A stretch of 64,000 nt of DNA from Hydractinia symbiolongicarpus (lineage: Eukaryota > Cnidaria > Hydrozoa > Anthoathecata > Hydractiniidae). The stretch is taken from contig NC_079883.1 in the NCBI RefSeq assembly GCF_029227915.1, forward strand, positions 17,920,001-17,984,000. Direction: 5' to 3'. The notes beneath the pieces were generated by a model that was not told where the DNA came from, did not search any database, and was given only the letters and a program-made list of their open reading frames with translations. Below are positions 37,301-48,808 of this stretch, in pieces (position 1 is the stretch's first letter; each line of letters starts with the position of its first letter). Position numbers and translations under genes: made by a program.

Positions 37301-38931
37301 ATCACGTGGTTGCACGTGCCTGCGCAGGTTATCATTGGTCTTATCCTTCCACTCTCAAAGGACTAAGACGTCCCAAGTTGTTTGCAATTGCGCCACAGCT
37401 TTATAACACCGTTAACCACGTGTACAGGTCTATAAAGCCTGTAATATGACCTTTTGCAGCCTAATAAAGGCCTAACACGTATATCACGTGGTTGCACGTG
37501 CCTGCGCAAGTTACCATTGGTCTTATCCTTCCACTCTCAATGGACTACGACGTTCCAAGTTGTTTTCCATTGCGCCATGGCGTAATAACACCGTTAACTA
37601 CGGGTACATGCGTCTAACGACTGTAATATGGCCTTTTGCAGCCTAATAAAGGCCTTACACATATATCACGTGGTTGCACGTGCCTGCGCAGGTTACCATT
37701 AGTCTTCTCCTTCCACTCTCAATGAACTACGACATCCCAAGTAGTTTTTCATTGCGCCATGGCTTTATAACAGCGTCAGCCACACGTACAAGCCCCTAAG
37801 GGCTGTAATATAGCCTCTTGTACACTAATAAAGGCCTTACACGTATATCACGTGGTTGCACGTGCCTGCGCAGGTTATCATTGGTCTTATCCTTCCACTC
37901 TCAAAGGACTACGAAGTCCCAAGTTGTTTTTCATAGCGCCACGGCTTCACAACACCGTCAAACACGTGTACAGGCCCCTAAAGGCTGTAAGATGGCCTTT
38001 TGCGGCCTAATAAAGTCCGTATACATAAATCACGTTGTTCCACGTGCCTGCGCAGGTTACTATTCGTCTAATCCTTCCACTCTCAATGGACTACGACGTC
38101 ACAAGTCGTTTTCCATTGCGCCATGGCGTTATAACACCGTTAACTACGGGTACATGCGTCTAACGACTGTAATATGGCCTTTTGCAGCCTAATAAAGGCC
38201 TTACACATATATCACGTGGTTGCACGTGCCTGCGCAGGTTACCATAAGTCTTCTCCTTCCACTCTCAATGAACTACGACGTCCCAAGTAGTTTTTCATTG
38301 CGCCATGGCTTTATAACAGCGTCAGCCACACGTACAAGCCCCTAAGGGCTGTAATATAGCCTCTTGTACACTAATAAAGGCCTTACACGTATATCACGTG
38401 GTTGCACGTGCCTGCGCAGGTTATCATTGGTCTTATCCTTCCACTCTCAAAGGACTACGAAGTCCCAAGTTGTTTTCCATAGCGCCACGACTTCACAACA
38501 CCGTCAAACACGTGTACAGGCCCCTAAAGTCTGTAATATTGGCTTTTGCGGCCTAATAAAGTCCGTATACATAAATCACGTTGTTCCACGTGCCCGCGCA
38601 GGTTACCATTGGTCTAATCCTTCCACTCTCAATGGACTACGACGTCTCAAGTCGTTTTCCATTGCGCCATGGCGTTATAACACCGTTAACTACAAGTACA
38701 TGCGTCTAACGACTGTAATATGGCCTCTTGCAGCCTAATAAAGGCCTTACACGTATATCACGTGGTTGCACGTGCCTGGCAGGTTACCGTTGGTCTTCTC
38801 CTTCCACTCTCAATGAACTACGACGTCCCAAGTAGTTTTCCATTGCGCCATGGCTTTATAACAGCGTCAGCCACACGTACAAGCCCCTAAGGGCTGTAAT
38901 ATAGCCTCTTGTACACTAATAAAGGCCTTAC
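34386..38931 (+). repeat. Large related segment F (4,546 bp, about 25 monomers)
   Basis: Matches the next 4,546 bp (segment G). The start is marked by the rare acgtatataacgtgg at 34386 and 38932. The offset is 25 x 182 minus 4. Shared odd words include gcacctaaagctgtaat, aggccatacacg, cttccccttcc and a 1-bp loss giving tgcctggcagg (near 38778 and 43324). F contains a two-monomer stretch at about 37.82-38.18 kb that G lacks at that place. Confidence 0.82.
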
Positions 38932-41900
38932 ACGTATATAACGTGGTTGCACGTGCCTGCGCAGGTTATCATTGGTCTTATCCTTCCACTCTCAAAGGAC
39001 TACGAAGTCCCAAGTTGTTTTCCATAGCGCCACGGCTTCACAACACCGTCAAACACGTGTACAGGCACCTAAAGCTGTAATATTGGCTTTTGCGGCCTAA
39101 TAAAGTCCGTATATATAAATCACGTTGTTCCACGTGCCTGCGCAGGTTACCATTGGTCTAATCCTTTCACTCTCAATGGACTACGACGTCACAAGTCGTT
39201 TTCCATTGCGCCATGGCGTTATAACACCGTTAACTACAAGTACATGCGTCTAACGACTGTAATATGGCCTCTTGCAGCCTAATAAAGGCCTTACACGTAT
39301 ATCACGTGGTTGCACGTGCCTGCGCAGGTTACCATTGGTCTTCTCCTTCCACTCTCAATGAACTACGACGTCCCAAGTAGTTTTCCATTGCGCCATGGCT
39401 TTATAACAGCGTCAGCCACACGTACAAGCCCCTAAGGGCTGTAATATAGCCTCTTGTACACTAATAAAGGCCATACACGTATATCACGTGGTTGCACGTG
39501 CCTGCGCAGGTTATCATTGGTCTTATCCTTCCACTCTCAAAGGACTACGAAGTCCCAAGTTGTTTTCCATAGCGCCACGGCTTCACAACACCGTCAAACA
39601 CGTGTACAGGCACCTAAAGCTGTAATATTGGCTTTTGCGGCCTAATAAAGTCCGTATACATAAATCACGTTGTTCCACGTGCCTGCGCAGGTTACCATTG
39701 GTCTAATCCTTCCACTCTCAATGGACTACGACGTCACAAGTCGTTTTCCATTGCGCCATGGCGTTATAACACCGTTAACTACAAGTACATGCGTCTAACG
39801 ACTGTAATATGGCCTCTTGCAGCCTAATAAAGGCCTTACACGTATATCACGTGGTTGCACGTGCCTGTGCAGGTTACCATTGGTCTTCCCCTTCCACTCT
39901 CAATGAACTACGACGTCCCAAGTAGTTTTCCATTGCGCCATGGCTTTATAACAGTGTCAGCCACACGTACAAGCCCCTAAGGGCTGTAATATAGCCTCTT
40001 GTACACTAATAAAGGCCTTACACGTATATCACGTGGTTGCACGTGCCTGCGCAGGTTATCATTGGTCTTATCCTTCCACTCTTAAAGGACTAAAACGTCC
40101 CAAGTTGTTTGCAATTGCGCCACAGCTTTATAACACCGTCAACCACGTGTACAGGTCTCTAAAGGCTGTAATATGACCTTTTGCAGCCTATTAAAGGTCT
40201 TACACGTATATCACGTGGTTGCACGTGCCTGCGCAAGTTACCATTGGTCTTATCCTTCCACTCTCAATGGACTACGACGTCCCAAGTTGTTTTCCATTGC
40301 GCCATGGCGTAATAACACCGTTAACTACGGGTACATGCGTCTAACGACTGTAATATAGCCTTTTGCAGCCTAATAAAGGCCTTACACATATATCACGTGG
40401 TTGCACGTGCCTGCGCAGGTTACCATTAGTCTTCTCCTTCCACTCTCAATGAACTACGACATCCCAAGTAGTTTTTCAATGCGCCATGGCTTTATAACAG
40501 CGTCAGCCACACGTACAAGCCCCTAAGGGCTGTAATATAGCCTCTTGTACACTAATAAAGGCCTTACACGTATATCACGTGGTTGCAAGTGCCTGCGCAG
40601 GTTATCATTGGTCTTATCCTTCCACTCTCAAAGGACTACAAAGTCCCAAGTTGTTTTTCATAGCGCCACGGCTTCACAACACCGTCAAACACGTGTACAG
40701 GCCCCTAAAGGCTGTAATATGGCCTTTTGCGGCCTAATAAAGTCCGTATACATAAATCACGTTGTTCCACGTGCCTGCGCAGGTTACTATTCGTCTAATC
40801 CTTCCACTCTCAATGGACTACGACGTCACAAGTCGTTTTCCATTGCGCCATGGCTTTATAACAGCGTCAGCCACACGTACATGCCCATAAGGGCTGTAAT
40901 ATAGCCTCTTGTACACTAATAAAGGCCTTACACGTATATCACGTGGTTGCACGTGCCTGCGCAGGTTATCATTGGTCTTATCCTTCCACTCTCAAAGGAC
41001 TACGAAGTCCCAAGTTGTTTTCCATAGCGCCACGGCTTCACAACACCGTCAAACACGTGTACAGGCCCCTAAAGGCTGTAATATTGGTTTTGCGGCCTAA
41101 TAAAGTTCGTATACATAAATCACGTTGTTCCACGTGCCTGCGCAGGTTACCATTGGTCTAATCCTTCCACTTTCAATGGACTACGACGTCACAAGTCGTT
41201 TTCCATTGCGCCATGGCGTTATAACACCGTTAACTACAAGTACATGCGTCTAACGACTGTAATATGGCCTCTTGCAGCCTAATAAAGGCCTTACACGTAT
41301 ATCACGTGGTTGCACGTGCCTGCGCAGGTTACCATTGGTCTTCTCCTTCCACTCTCAATGAACTACGACGTCCCAAGTAGTTTTCCATTGCGCCATGGCT
41401 TTATAACAGCGTCAGCCACACGTACAAGCCCCTAAGGGCTGTAATATAGCCTCTTGTACACTAATAAAGGCCTTACACGTATATCACGTGGTTGCACGTG
41501 CCTGCGCAGGTTATCATTGGTCTTATCCTTCCACTCTCAAAGGACTACGAAGTCCCAAGTTGTTTTCCATTGCGCCACGGCTTTATAACACAGTCAGCCA
41601 CGTGTACATGCCTCTAAAGGCTATAGTATGGCCTTTTGCTGCCTAATAGAGGCCGTACACATAAATCACATTGTTCCACGTGCCTGCGCAAGTTACGATC
41701 GTACTAATCTTTCCACTTTCAATGGACTAAGACGTCCCAAGTTGTTTGCAATTGCGCCACAGCTTTATAACACCGTCAACCACGTGTACAGGTCTCTAAA
41801 GGCTGTAATATGACCTTTTGCAGCCTAATAAAGGCCTTACACGTATATCACGTGGTTGCACGTGCCTGCGCAAGTTACCATTGGTCTTATCCTTCCACTC

Positions 41901-43477
41901 TCAATGGACTACGACGTCCCAAGTTGTTTTCCATTGCGCCATGGCGTAATAACACCGTTAACTACGGGTACATGCGTCTAACGACTGTAATATGGCCTTT
42001 TGCAGCCTAATAAAGGCCTTACACATATATCACGTGGTTGCACGTGCCTGCGCAGGTTACCATTAGTCTTCTCCTTCCACTCTCAATGAACTACGACGTC
42101 CCAAGTAGTTTTTCATTGCGCCATGGCTTTATAACAGCGTCAGCCACACGTACAAGCCCCTAAGGGCTGTAATATAGCCTCTTGTACACTAATAAAGGCC
42201 TTACACGTATATCACGTGGTTGCACGTGCCTGCGCAGGTTATCATTGGTCTTATCCTTCCACTCTCAAAGGACTAAGACGTCCCAAGTTGTTTGCAATTG
42301 CGCCACAGCTTTATAACACCGTTAACCACGTGTACAGGTCTCTAAAGGCTGTAATATGACCTTTTGCAGCCTAATAAAGGCCTAACACGTATATCACGTG
42401 GTTGCACGTGCCTGCGCAAGTTACCATTGGTCTTATCCTTCCACTCTCAATGGACTACGACGTTCCAAGTTGTTTTCCATTGCGCCATGGCGTAATAACA
42501 CCGTTAACTACGGGTACATGCGTCTAACGACTGTAATATGGCCTTTTGCAGCCTAATAAAGGCCTTACACATATATCACGTGGTTGCACGTGCCTGCGCA
42601 GGTTACCATTAGTCTTCTCCTTCCACTCTCAATGAACTACGACATCCCAAGTAGTTTTTCATTGCGCCATGGCTTTATAACAGCGTCAGCCACACGTACA
42701 AGCCCCTAAGGGCTGTAATATAGCCTCTTGTACACTAATAAAGGCCTTACACATATATCACGTGGTTGCACGTGCCTGCGCAGGTTACCATAAGTCTTCT
42801 CCTTCCACTCTCAATGAACTACGACGTCCCAAGTAGTTTTTCATTGCGCCATGGCTTTATAACAGCGTCAGCCACACGTACAAGCCCCTAAGGGCTGTAA
42901 TATAGCCTCTTGTACACTAATAAAGGCCTTACACGTATATCACGTGGTTGCACGTGCCTGCGCAGGTTATCATTGGTCTTATCCTTCCACTCTCAAAGGA
43001 CTACGAAGTCCCAAGTTGTTTTCCATAGCGCCACGACTTCACAACACCGTCAAACACGTGTACAGGCCCCTAAAGGCTGTAATATTGGCTTTTGCAGCCT
43101 AATAAAGTCCGTATACATAAATCACGTTGTTCCACGTGCCCGCGCAGGTTACCATTGGTCTAATCCTTCCACTCTCAATGGACTACGACGTCTCAAGTCG
43201 TTTTCCATTGCGCCATGGCGTTATAACACCGTTAACTACAAGTACATGCGTCTAACGACTGTAATATGGCCTCTTGCAGCCTAATAAAGGCCTTACACGT
43301 ATATCACGTGGTTGCACGTGCCTGGCAGGTTACCATTGGTCTTCTCCTTCCACTCTCAATGAACTACGACGTCCCAAGTAGTTTTCCATTGCGCCATGGC
43401 TTTATAACAGCGTCAGCCACACGTACAAGCCCCTAAGGGCTGTAATATAGCCTCTTGTACACTAATAAAGGCCTTAC
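38932..43477 (+). repeat. Large related segment G
   Basis: Second copy of F. Between about 40.9 and 42.0 kb the offset is 4,910 bp (two extra monomers), but it returns to 4,546 bp by 42.9 kb. The extra dimer at about 40.55-40.90 kb resembles the F dimer at 37.82-38.18 kb that is missing from G at the matching place. Total length is thus kept while a dimer sits elsewhere. A hybrid monomer with cttacacatatatcac directly after tgtacactaataa lies near 42740. Confidence 0.8.
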
Positions 43478-45084
43478 ACGTATATCACGTGGTTGCACGT
43501 GCCTGCGCAGGTTATCATTGGTCTTATCCTTCCACTCTCAGAGGACTACGAAGTCCCAAGTTGTTTTCCATTGCGCCACGGCTTTATAACACAGTCTGCC
43601 ACGTGTACATGCCTCTAAAGGCTATAGTATGGCCTTTTGCTGCCTAATAGAGGCCGTACACATAAATCACATTGTTCCACGTGCCTGCGCAAGTTACGAT
43701 CGGACTAATCTTTCCACTTTCAATGGACTAAGACGTCCCAAGTTGTTTGCAATTGCGCCACAGCTTTATAACACCGTCAACCACGTGTACAGGTCTCTAA
43801 AGGCAGTAATATGACCTTTTGCAGCCTAATAAAGGCCTTACACGTATATCACGTGGTTGCACGTGCCTGCGCAAGTTACCATTGGTCTTATCCTTCCACT
43901 CTCAATGGACTACGACGTCCCAAGTTGTTTTCCATTGCGCCATAGCGTAATAACACCGTTAACTACGGGTACATGCGTCTAACGACTGTAATATGGCCTT
44001 TTGCAGCCTAATAAAGGCCTTACTCATATATCACGTGGTTGCACGTGCCTGCGCAGGTTACCATTAGTCTTCTCCTTCCACTCTCAATGAACTACGACGT
44101 CCCAAGTAGTTTTTCATTGCGCCATGGCTTTATAACAGCGTCAGCCACACGTACAAGCCCCTAAGGTCTGTAATATAGCCTCTTGTACACTAATAAAGGC
44201 CTTACACGTATATCACGTGGTTGCACGTGCCTGCGCAGGTTATCATTGGTCTTATCCTTCCACTCTCAAAGGACTACGAAGTCCCAAGTTGTTTTCCATA
44301 CCGCCACGGCTTTACAACACCGTCAAACACGTGTACAGGCCCCTAAAGGCTGTAATATGGCCTTTTGCGGCCTAATAAAATCCGCATACATGAATCACGT
44401 TGTTCCACGTGCCTGCGCAGGTTACCATTGGTCTTATCCTTCCACTCTCAATGGACTACGACGTCCCAAGTTGTTTTCCATTGCGCCATAGCTTTATAAC
44501 AGCGTCAGCCGCGCGCACAGGCCCCAAACGGCTGTAATATAGACTCTTGTACCCTAATAAAGGCCCTACACGTATATCACGTGGTTGCACGTTCCTGCGC
44601 AGGTTACCATTGGTCTAATCCTTTCCCTCTCAATGGACTACGACGTCCCAAGTCGTTTTCCGTTGCGCCATGGCGTTATAACACCGTTAACTACGAGTAC
44701 ATGCGTCTAACGACTGTAATATGGCCTCTTGCGGCCTAATAAAGACCTTACACGTATATCAAGTGGTTGCACGTGGCTGCGCAGGTTATCATTGGTCTTA
44801 TCCTTCCACTCTCAAAGGACTACGAAGTCCCAAGTTGTTTTTCATAGCGCCACGGCTTCACAACACCGTCAAACACGTGTACAGGCCCCTAAAGGCTGTA
44901 ATATGGCCTTTTGCGGCCTAATAAAGTCCGTATACATAAATCACGTTGTTCCACGTGCCTGCGCAGGTTACCATTGGTCTAATCCTTCCACTCTCAATGG
45001 ACTACGACGTCACAAGTCGTTTTCCATTGCGCCATGGCGTTATAACACCGTTAACTACTAGTACATGCGTCTAACGACTGTAAT
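43478..45084 (+). repeat. Sense monomers after segment G
   Basis: About nine monomers. They include the ccttttgctgcctaatagagg type near 43.63 kb, a gtcagccgcgcgcacaggcc variant near 44505, and gcggcctaataaagacc at 44.73 kb, which resembles unit 1 of the 32.6-kb dimer array. No non-satellite sequence. Confidence 0.8.
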
Positions 45085-45147
45085 ATGGCCTCTTGCAGCT
45101 TAATAAAGGCCTTACACGTATATCACGTGGTTGCACGTTCCTGCGCA

Positions 45148-45321
45148 GGTTATCATTGGTCTTATCCTTCCGCGCTCAATCGACTACGACGTCCCAAGTT
45201 GTTTTCCATAGGGCCACGGCTTCACAACACCGTCAACCACGTGTACAGGCCCCTAAAGGCTGCCTCTTGCAGCCTAATAAAGGCCTTACACGTATATCAC
45301 GTGGTTCCACGTGCCTGCGCA
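45148..45321 (+). repeat. Isolated 174-bp monomer
   Basis: GGTTATC to GGTTACC spacing is 174 bp. The unit and its next neighbour match the 33880-34053 unit of the dimer array, including CGCGCTCAATCG. It is a single dispersed copy of the dimer, 11.3 kb from the array. Confidence 0.85.
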
Positions 45322-45812
45322 GGTTACCATTTGTCTAATCCTTCCACTCTCAATGGACTACGACGTCACAAGTCGTTTTCCATTGCGCCATGGCGTTATA
45401 ACACCGTTAACTACAAGTACATGCGTCTAACGACTGTAATATGGCCTCTTGCAGCCTAATAAAGGCCTTACACCTATATCACGTGGTTGCACGTGCCTGC
45501 GCAGGTTAGCATTGGTCTTATCCTTCCACTCTCAATGGACTACGACGTCCTAAGTGGTTTTCCATAGCGCCACGGCGTTATAAGACCGTCAACCACGTGT
45601 ACAGCCCCCTAAAGGCTGTAATATGGCGTTTTGCGCCCTAATAAAGTCCGTATACATAAATCACGTTGTTTCACGTGCCTGCGCAGGTTACCATTGGTCT
45701 TATCCTTCCACTCTCAATGGACTACGACGTCCCAAGTCGTTTTCCATTGCGCCATGGCGGTATAACACCGTTAACTACGAGTACATGCGTCTAACGACTG
45801 TAATATGGCCTC

Positions 45813-46540
45813 TTGCAGCCTAATAAAGGCTTTACACGTATATCACGTGGTTGCACGTGCCTGGGCAGGTTAGGATTGGTCTTATCCTTCCGCTCTCAAA
45901 GGACTACGAAGTCCCAAGTTGTTTTCCATAGCGCCACGGCTTTACAACACCGTCAAACACGTGTGCAGGCCCCTAAAGGCTGTAATATGGCCTTTTGCGG
46001 CCTAATAAAGTCCGTATACATAAATCACGTTGTTCCACGTGCCTGCGCAGGTTACCATTGGTCTTATCCTTCCACTCTCAATGGACTACGACGTCACAAG
46101 TCGTTTTCCATTGCGCCATGGCGTTATAACACCGTTAACTACAAGTACATGCGTCTAACGACTGTAATATGGCCTCTTGCAGCCTAATAAAGGCCTTACA
46201 CGTATATCACGTGGTTGCACGTGCCTGCGCAGGTTAGGATTGGTCTTATCCTTCCGCTCTCAAAGGACTACGAAGTCCCAAGTTGTTTTCCATAGCGCCA
46301 CGGCTTTACAACACCGTCAAACACGTGTGCAGGCCCCTAAAGGCCGTAATATGGCCTTTTGCGGCCTAATAAAGTCCGTATACATAAATCACGTTGTTCC
46401 ACGTGCCTGCGCAGGTTACCATTTGTCTAATCCTTCCACTCTCAATGAACTACGACGTCCCAAGTAGTTTTCCAATGCGCCATGGCTTTATAACAGCGTC
46501 AGCCACACGTACAAGCCCCAAGGGCTGCAATATAGCCTCT
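45813..46540 (+). repeat. Two-monomer repeat (364-bp offset)
   Basis: The sequence with ggttaggattggtc and cacgtgtgcaggcc at about 45.87-46.0 kb recurs 364 bp later at about 46.23-46.37 kb. Both copies keep the rare GGTTAGGATTGG word. A similar tgtgcagg monomer is at 27.69 kb. Confidence 0.7.
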
Positions 46541-46949
46541 TGTACACTAATAAAGGCCTTACACGTATATCACGTGGTTGCACGTGCCTGCGCAGGTTAT
46601 CATTGGTCTTATCCTTCCACTTTCAAAGGACTACGAAGTCCCAAGTTGTTTTCCATTGCGCCATGGCTTTATAACACAGTCAGCCACGTGTACATGCCTC
46701 TAAAGGCTATAGTATGGCCTTTTGCTGCCTAATAGAGGCCGTACACATAAATCACGTTGTTCCACGTGCCTGCGCAAGTTACGATCGGACTAATCTTTCC
46801 ACTCTCAATGGACTAAGACGTCCCAAGTTGTTTGCAATTGTGTCATGGCGTTATAACACCGTCAATTACAGGTACAGGCCCCTAAGGGCTGCAATATAGC
46901 CTCTTGTACCCTAATAAAGGCCTTACACGTATATCACGTGGTTGCACGT

Positions 46950-48552
46950 GCCTGCGCAGGTTACCATTAGTCTTCTCCTTCCACTCTCAATGGACTACGA
47001 CGTCACAAGTCGTTTTCCATTGCGCCATGGCTTTATAACAGCGTCAGCCACACGTACAAGCCCCTAAGGGCTGTAATATAGCCTCTTGTACACTAATAAA
47101 GGCCTTACACGTATATCAAGTGGTTGCACGTGCCTGCGCAGGTTATCGTTGGTCTTATCCTTCCACTCTCAAAGGACTACGAAGTCCCAAGTTGTTTTCC
47201 ATAGCGCCACGGCTTCACAACACCGTCAAACACGTGTACAGGCCCCTAAAGGCTGTAATATGGCCTTTTGCGGCCTAATAAAATCCGTATACATAAATCA
47301 CGTTGTTCCACGTGCCTGCGCAGGTTACCATTGGTCTAATCCTTCCACTCTCAATGGACTACGACGTCACAAGTCGTTTTCCATTGCGCCATGGCGTTAT
47401 AACACCGTTAACTACAAGTACATGCGTCTAACGACTGTAATATGGCCTCTTGCTGCCTAATAGAGGCCGTACACATAAATCACGTTGTTCCACGTGCCTG
47501 CGCAAGTTACGATCGGACTAATCTTTCCACTCTCAATGGACTAAGACGTCCCAAGTTGTTTGCAATTGCGCCACAGCTTTATAACACCGTCAACCACGTG
47601 TACAGGTCTCTAAAGGCTGTAATATGACCTTTTGCAGCCTATTAAAGGCCGTACACCCAATTCGCGTTGTTCCACGTGCCTGCGCAGGTTACTATTCGTC
47701 TAATCCTTCCACTCTCAATGGACTACGACGTTCCAAGTTGTTTACCATTGTGTCATGGCGTTATAACGCCGTCAATTACAGGTACAAGCCCCTAAGGGCT
47801 GCAATATAGCCTCTTGTACCCTAATAAAGGCCTTACACGTATATCACGTGGTTTCACGTGCCTGCGCACGTTACCATTGCTCTTATCCTTCCACTCGCAA
47901 TGGACTACGACGTCCCAAGTTGTTTTCCATTGCGCCATGGCGTTATAACACCGTTAACTACGGGTACATGCGTCTAACGACTGTAATATGGCCTTTTGCA
48001 GCCTAATAAAGGCCTTACACATATATCACGTGGTTGCACGTGCCTGCGCAGGTTACCATTAGTCTTCTCCTTCCACTCTCAATGGACTACGACGTCACAA
48101 GTCGTTTTCCATTGCGCCATGGCTTTATAACAGCGTCAGCCACACGTACAAGCCCCTAAGGGCTGTAATATAGCCTCTTGTACACTAATAAAGGCCTTAC
48201 ACGTATATCAAGTGGTTGCACGTGCCTGCGCAGGTTATCATTGGTCTTATCCTTCCACTCTCAAAGGACTACGAAGTCCCAAGTTGTTTTCCATAGCGCC
48301 ACGGCTTCACAACACCGTCAAACACGTGTACAGGCCCCTAAAGGCTGTAATATGGCCTTTTGCGGCCTAATAAAATCCGTATACATAAATCACGTTGTTC
48401 CACGTGCCTGCGCAGGTTACCATTGGTCTAATCCTTCCACTCTCAATGGACTACGACGTCACAAGTCGTTTTCCATTGCGCGATGGCGTTATAACACCGT
48501 TAACTACAAGTACGTGCGTCTAACGACTGTAATATGGCCTCTTGCAGCCTAA
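46950..48552 (+). repeat. 6-mer higher-order repeat (1,092 bp offset)
   Basis: The stretch from about 46.95 to 47.45 kb (catt agtcttctcc followed by actacgacgtcacaag, then atatcaagtgg, then aataaaatccgtatac) recurs at 48.04-48.55 kb, six monomers later, with few changes. The second copy ends about 80 bp before the strand-switch arms. Confidence 0.75.
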
Positions 48553-48555
48553 TAA

Positions 48556-48808
48556 AGGCCTTACACGTATATCACGTGGTTGCACGTTCCTGCGCAGGTT
48601 ATCATTGGTCTTATCCTTCCGCGCTCAATCGGTTGCACATGCCTGCGCAGGTTATCATTTAGGGGCCTGTACACGTGTTTGACGGTGTTGTGAAGCCGTG
48701 GTGCTATGAAAAACAACTTGGGACGTCGTAGTCGATTGAGCGCGGAAGGATAAGACCAATGATCACCTGCGCAGGCACGTGCAACCACGTGATATACGTG
48801 TAAGGCCT
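48556..48808. repeat. Inverted repeat around strand switch 2
   Basis: The left arm ending at 48631 and the right arm starting at 48733 are reverse complements. The inner 31 bp match without mismatch (inner word CGATTGAGCGCGGAAGG on the right arm). The match continues with about two mismatches through the CACGTG boxes to the AGGCCTTTATTAG region, then decays into ordinary subfamily differences. Both arms carry the rare GCGCTCAATCG variant, so they probably came from the same monomer type. The structure could extrude as a cruciform or have come from a fold-back event. Confidence 0.85.
48632..48732. other. Strand switch 2: sense to antisense, with internal deletion
   Basis: Sense sequence ends CGCTCAATCG at 48631, skips about 120 bp of the monomer and resumes as GTTGCACATGCCTGCGCAGG up to about 48659. 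It then changes strand to TTTAGGGGCCTGTACACG. Two T bases at 48658-48659 could be microhomology. The 101-bp spacer therefore joins two breakpoints: a partial monomer deletion and an inversion. This is more complex than the first switch. Confidence 0.9.

Larger units (their letters stand above)
22774..48659 (+). repeat. Central sense satellite block (about 25.9 kb)
   Basis: About 142 monomers in the opposite orientation to both flanks. GGTTACC, CCTAATAAAGGCC and CACGTGGTTGCACGTG read forward on the given strand. Monomers here look more uniform than in the left block. The block holds two pairs of large repeats (23.7-31.7 kb and 34.4-43.5 kb), a dimeric array at 32.6-34.1 kb, three of the four 135-bp monomers and a 12- to 13-bp deletion near 28270. 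It is bounded by strand switches near 22775 and 48658. No unrelated sequence is seen. Confidence 0.95.

Noticed and set aside
22774-48659. Simple inversion of one ancestral block with matching ends
   Set aside because: The two switches have different breakpoints in the monomer and different local structure, and the inverted matches are not centred on the junctions. A single clean flip does not explain them.
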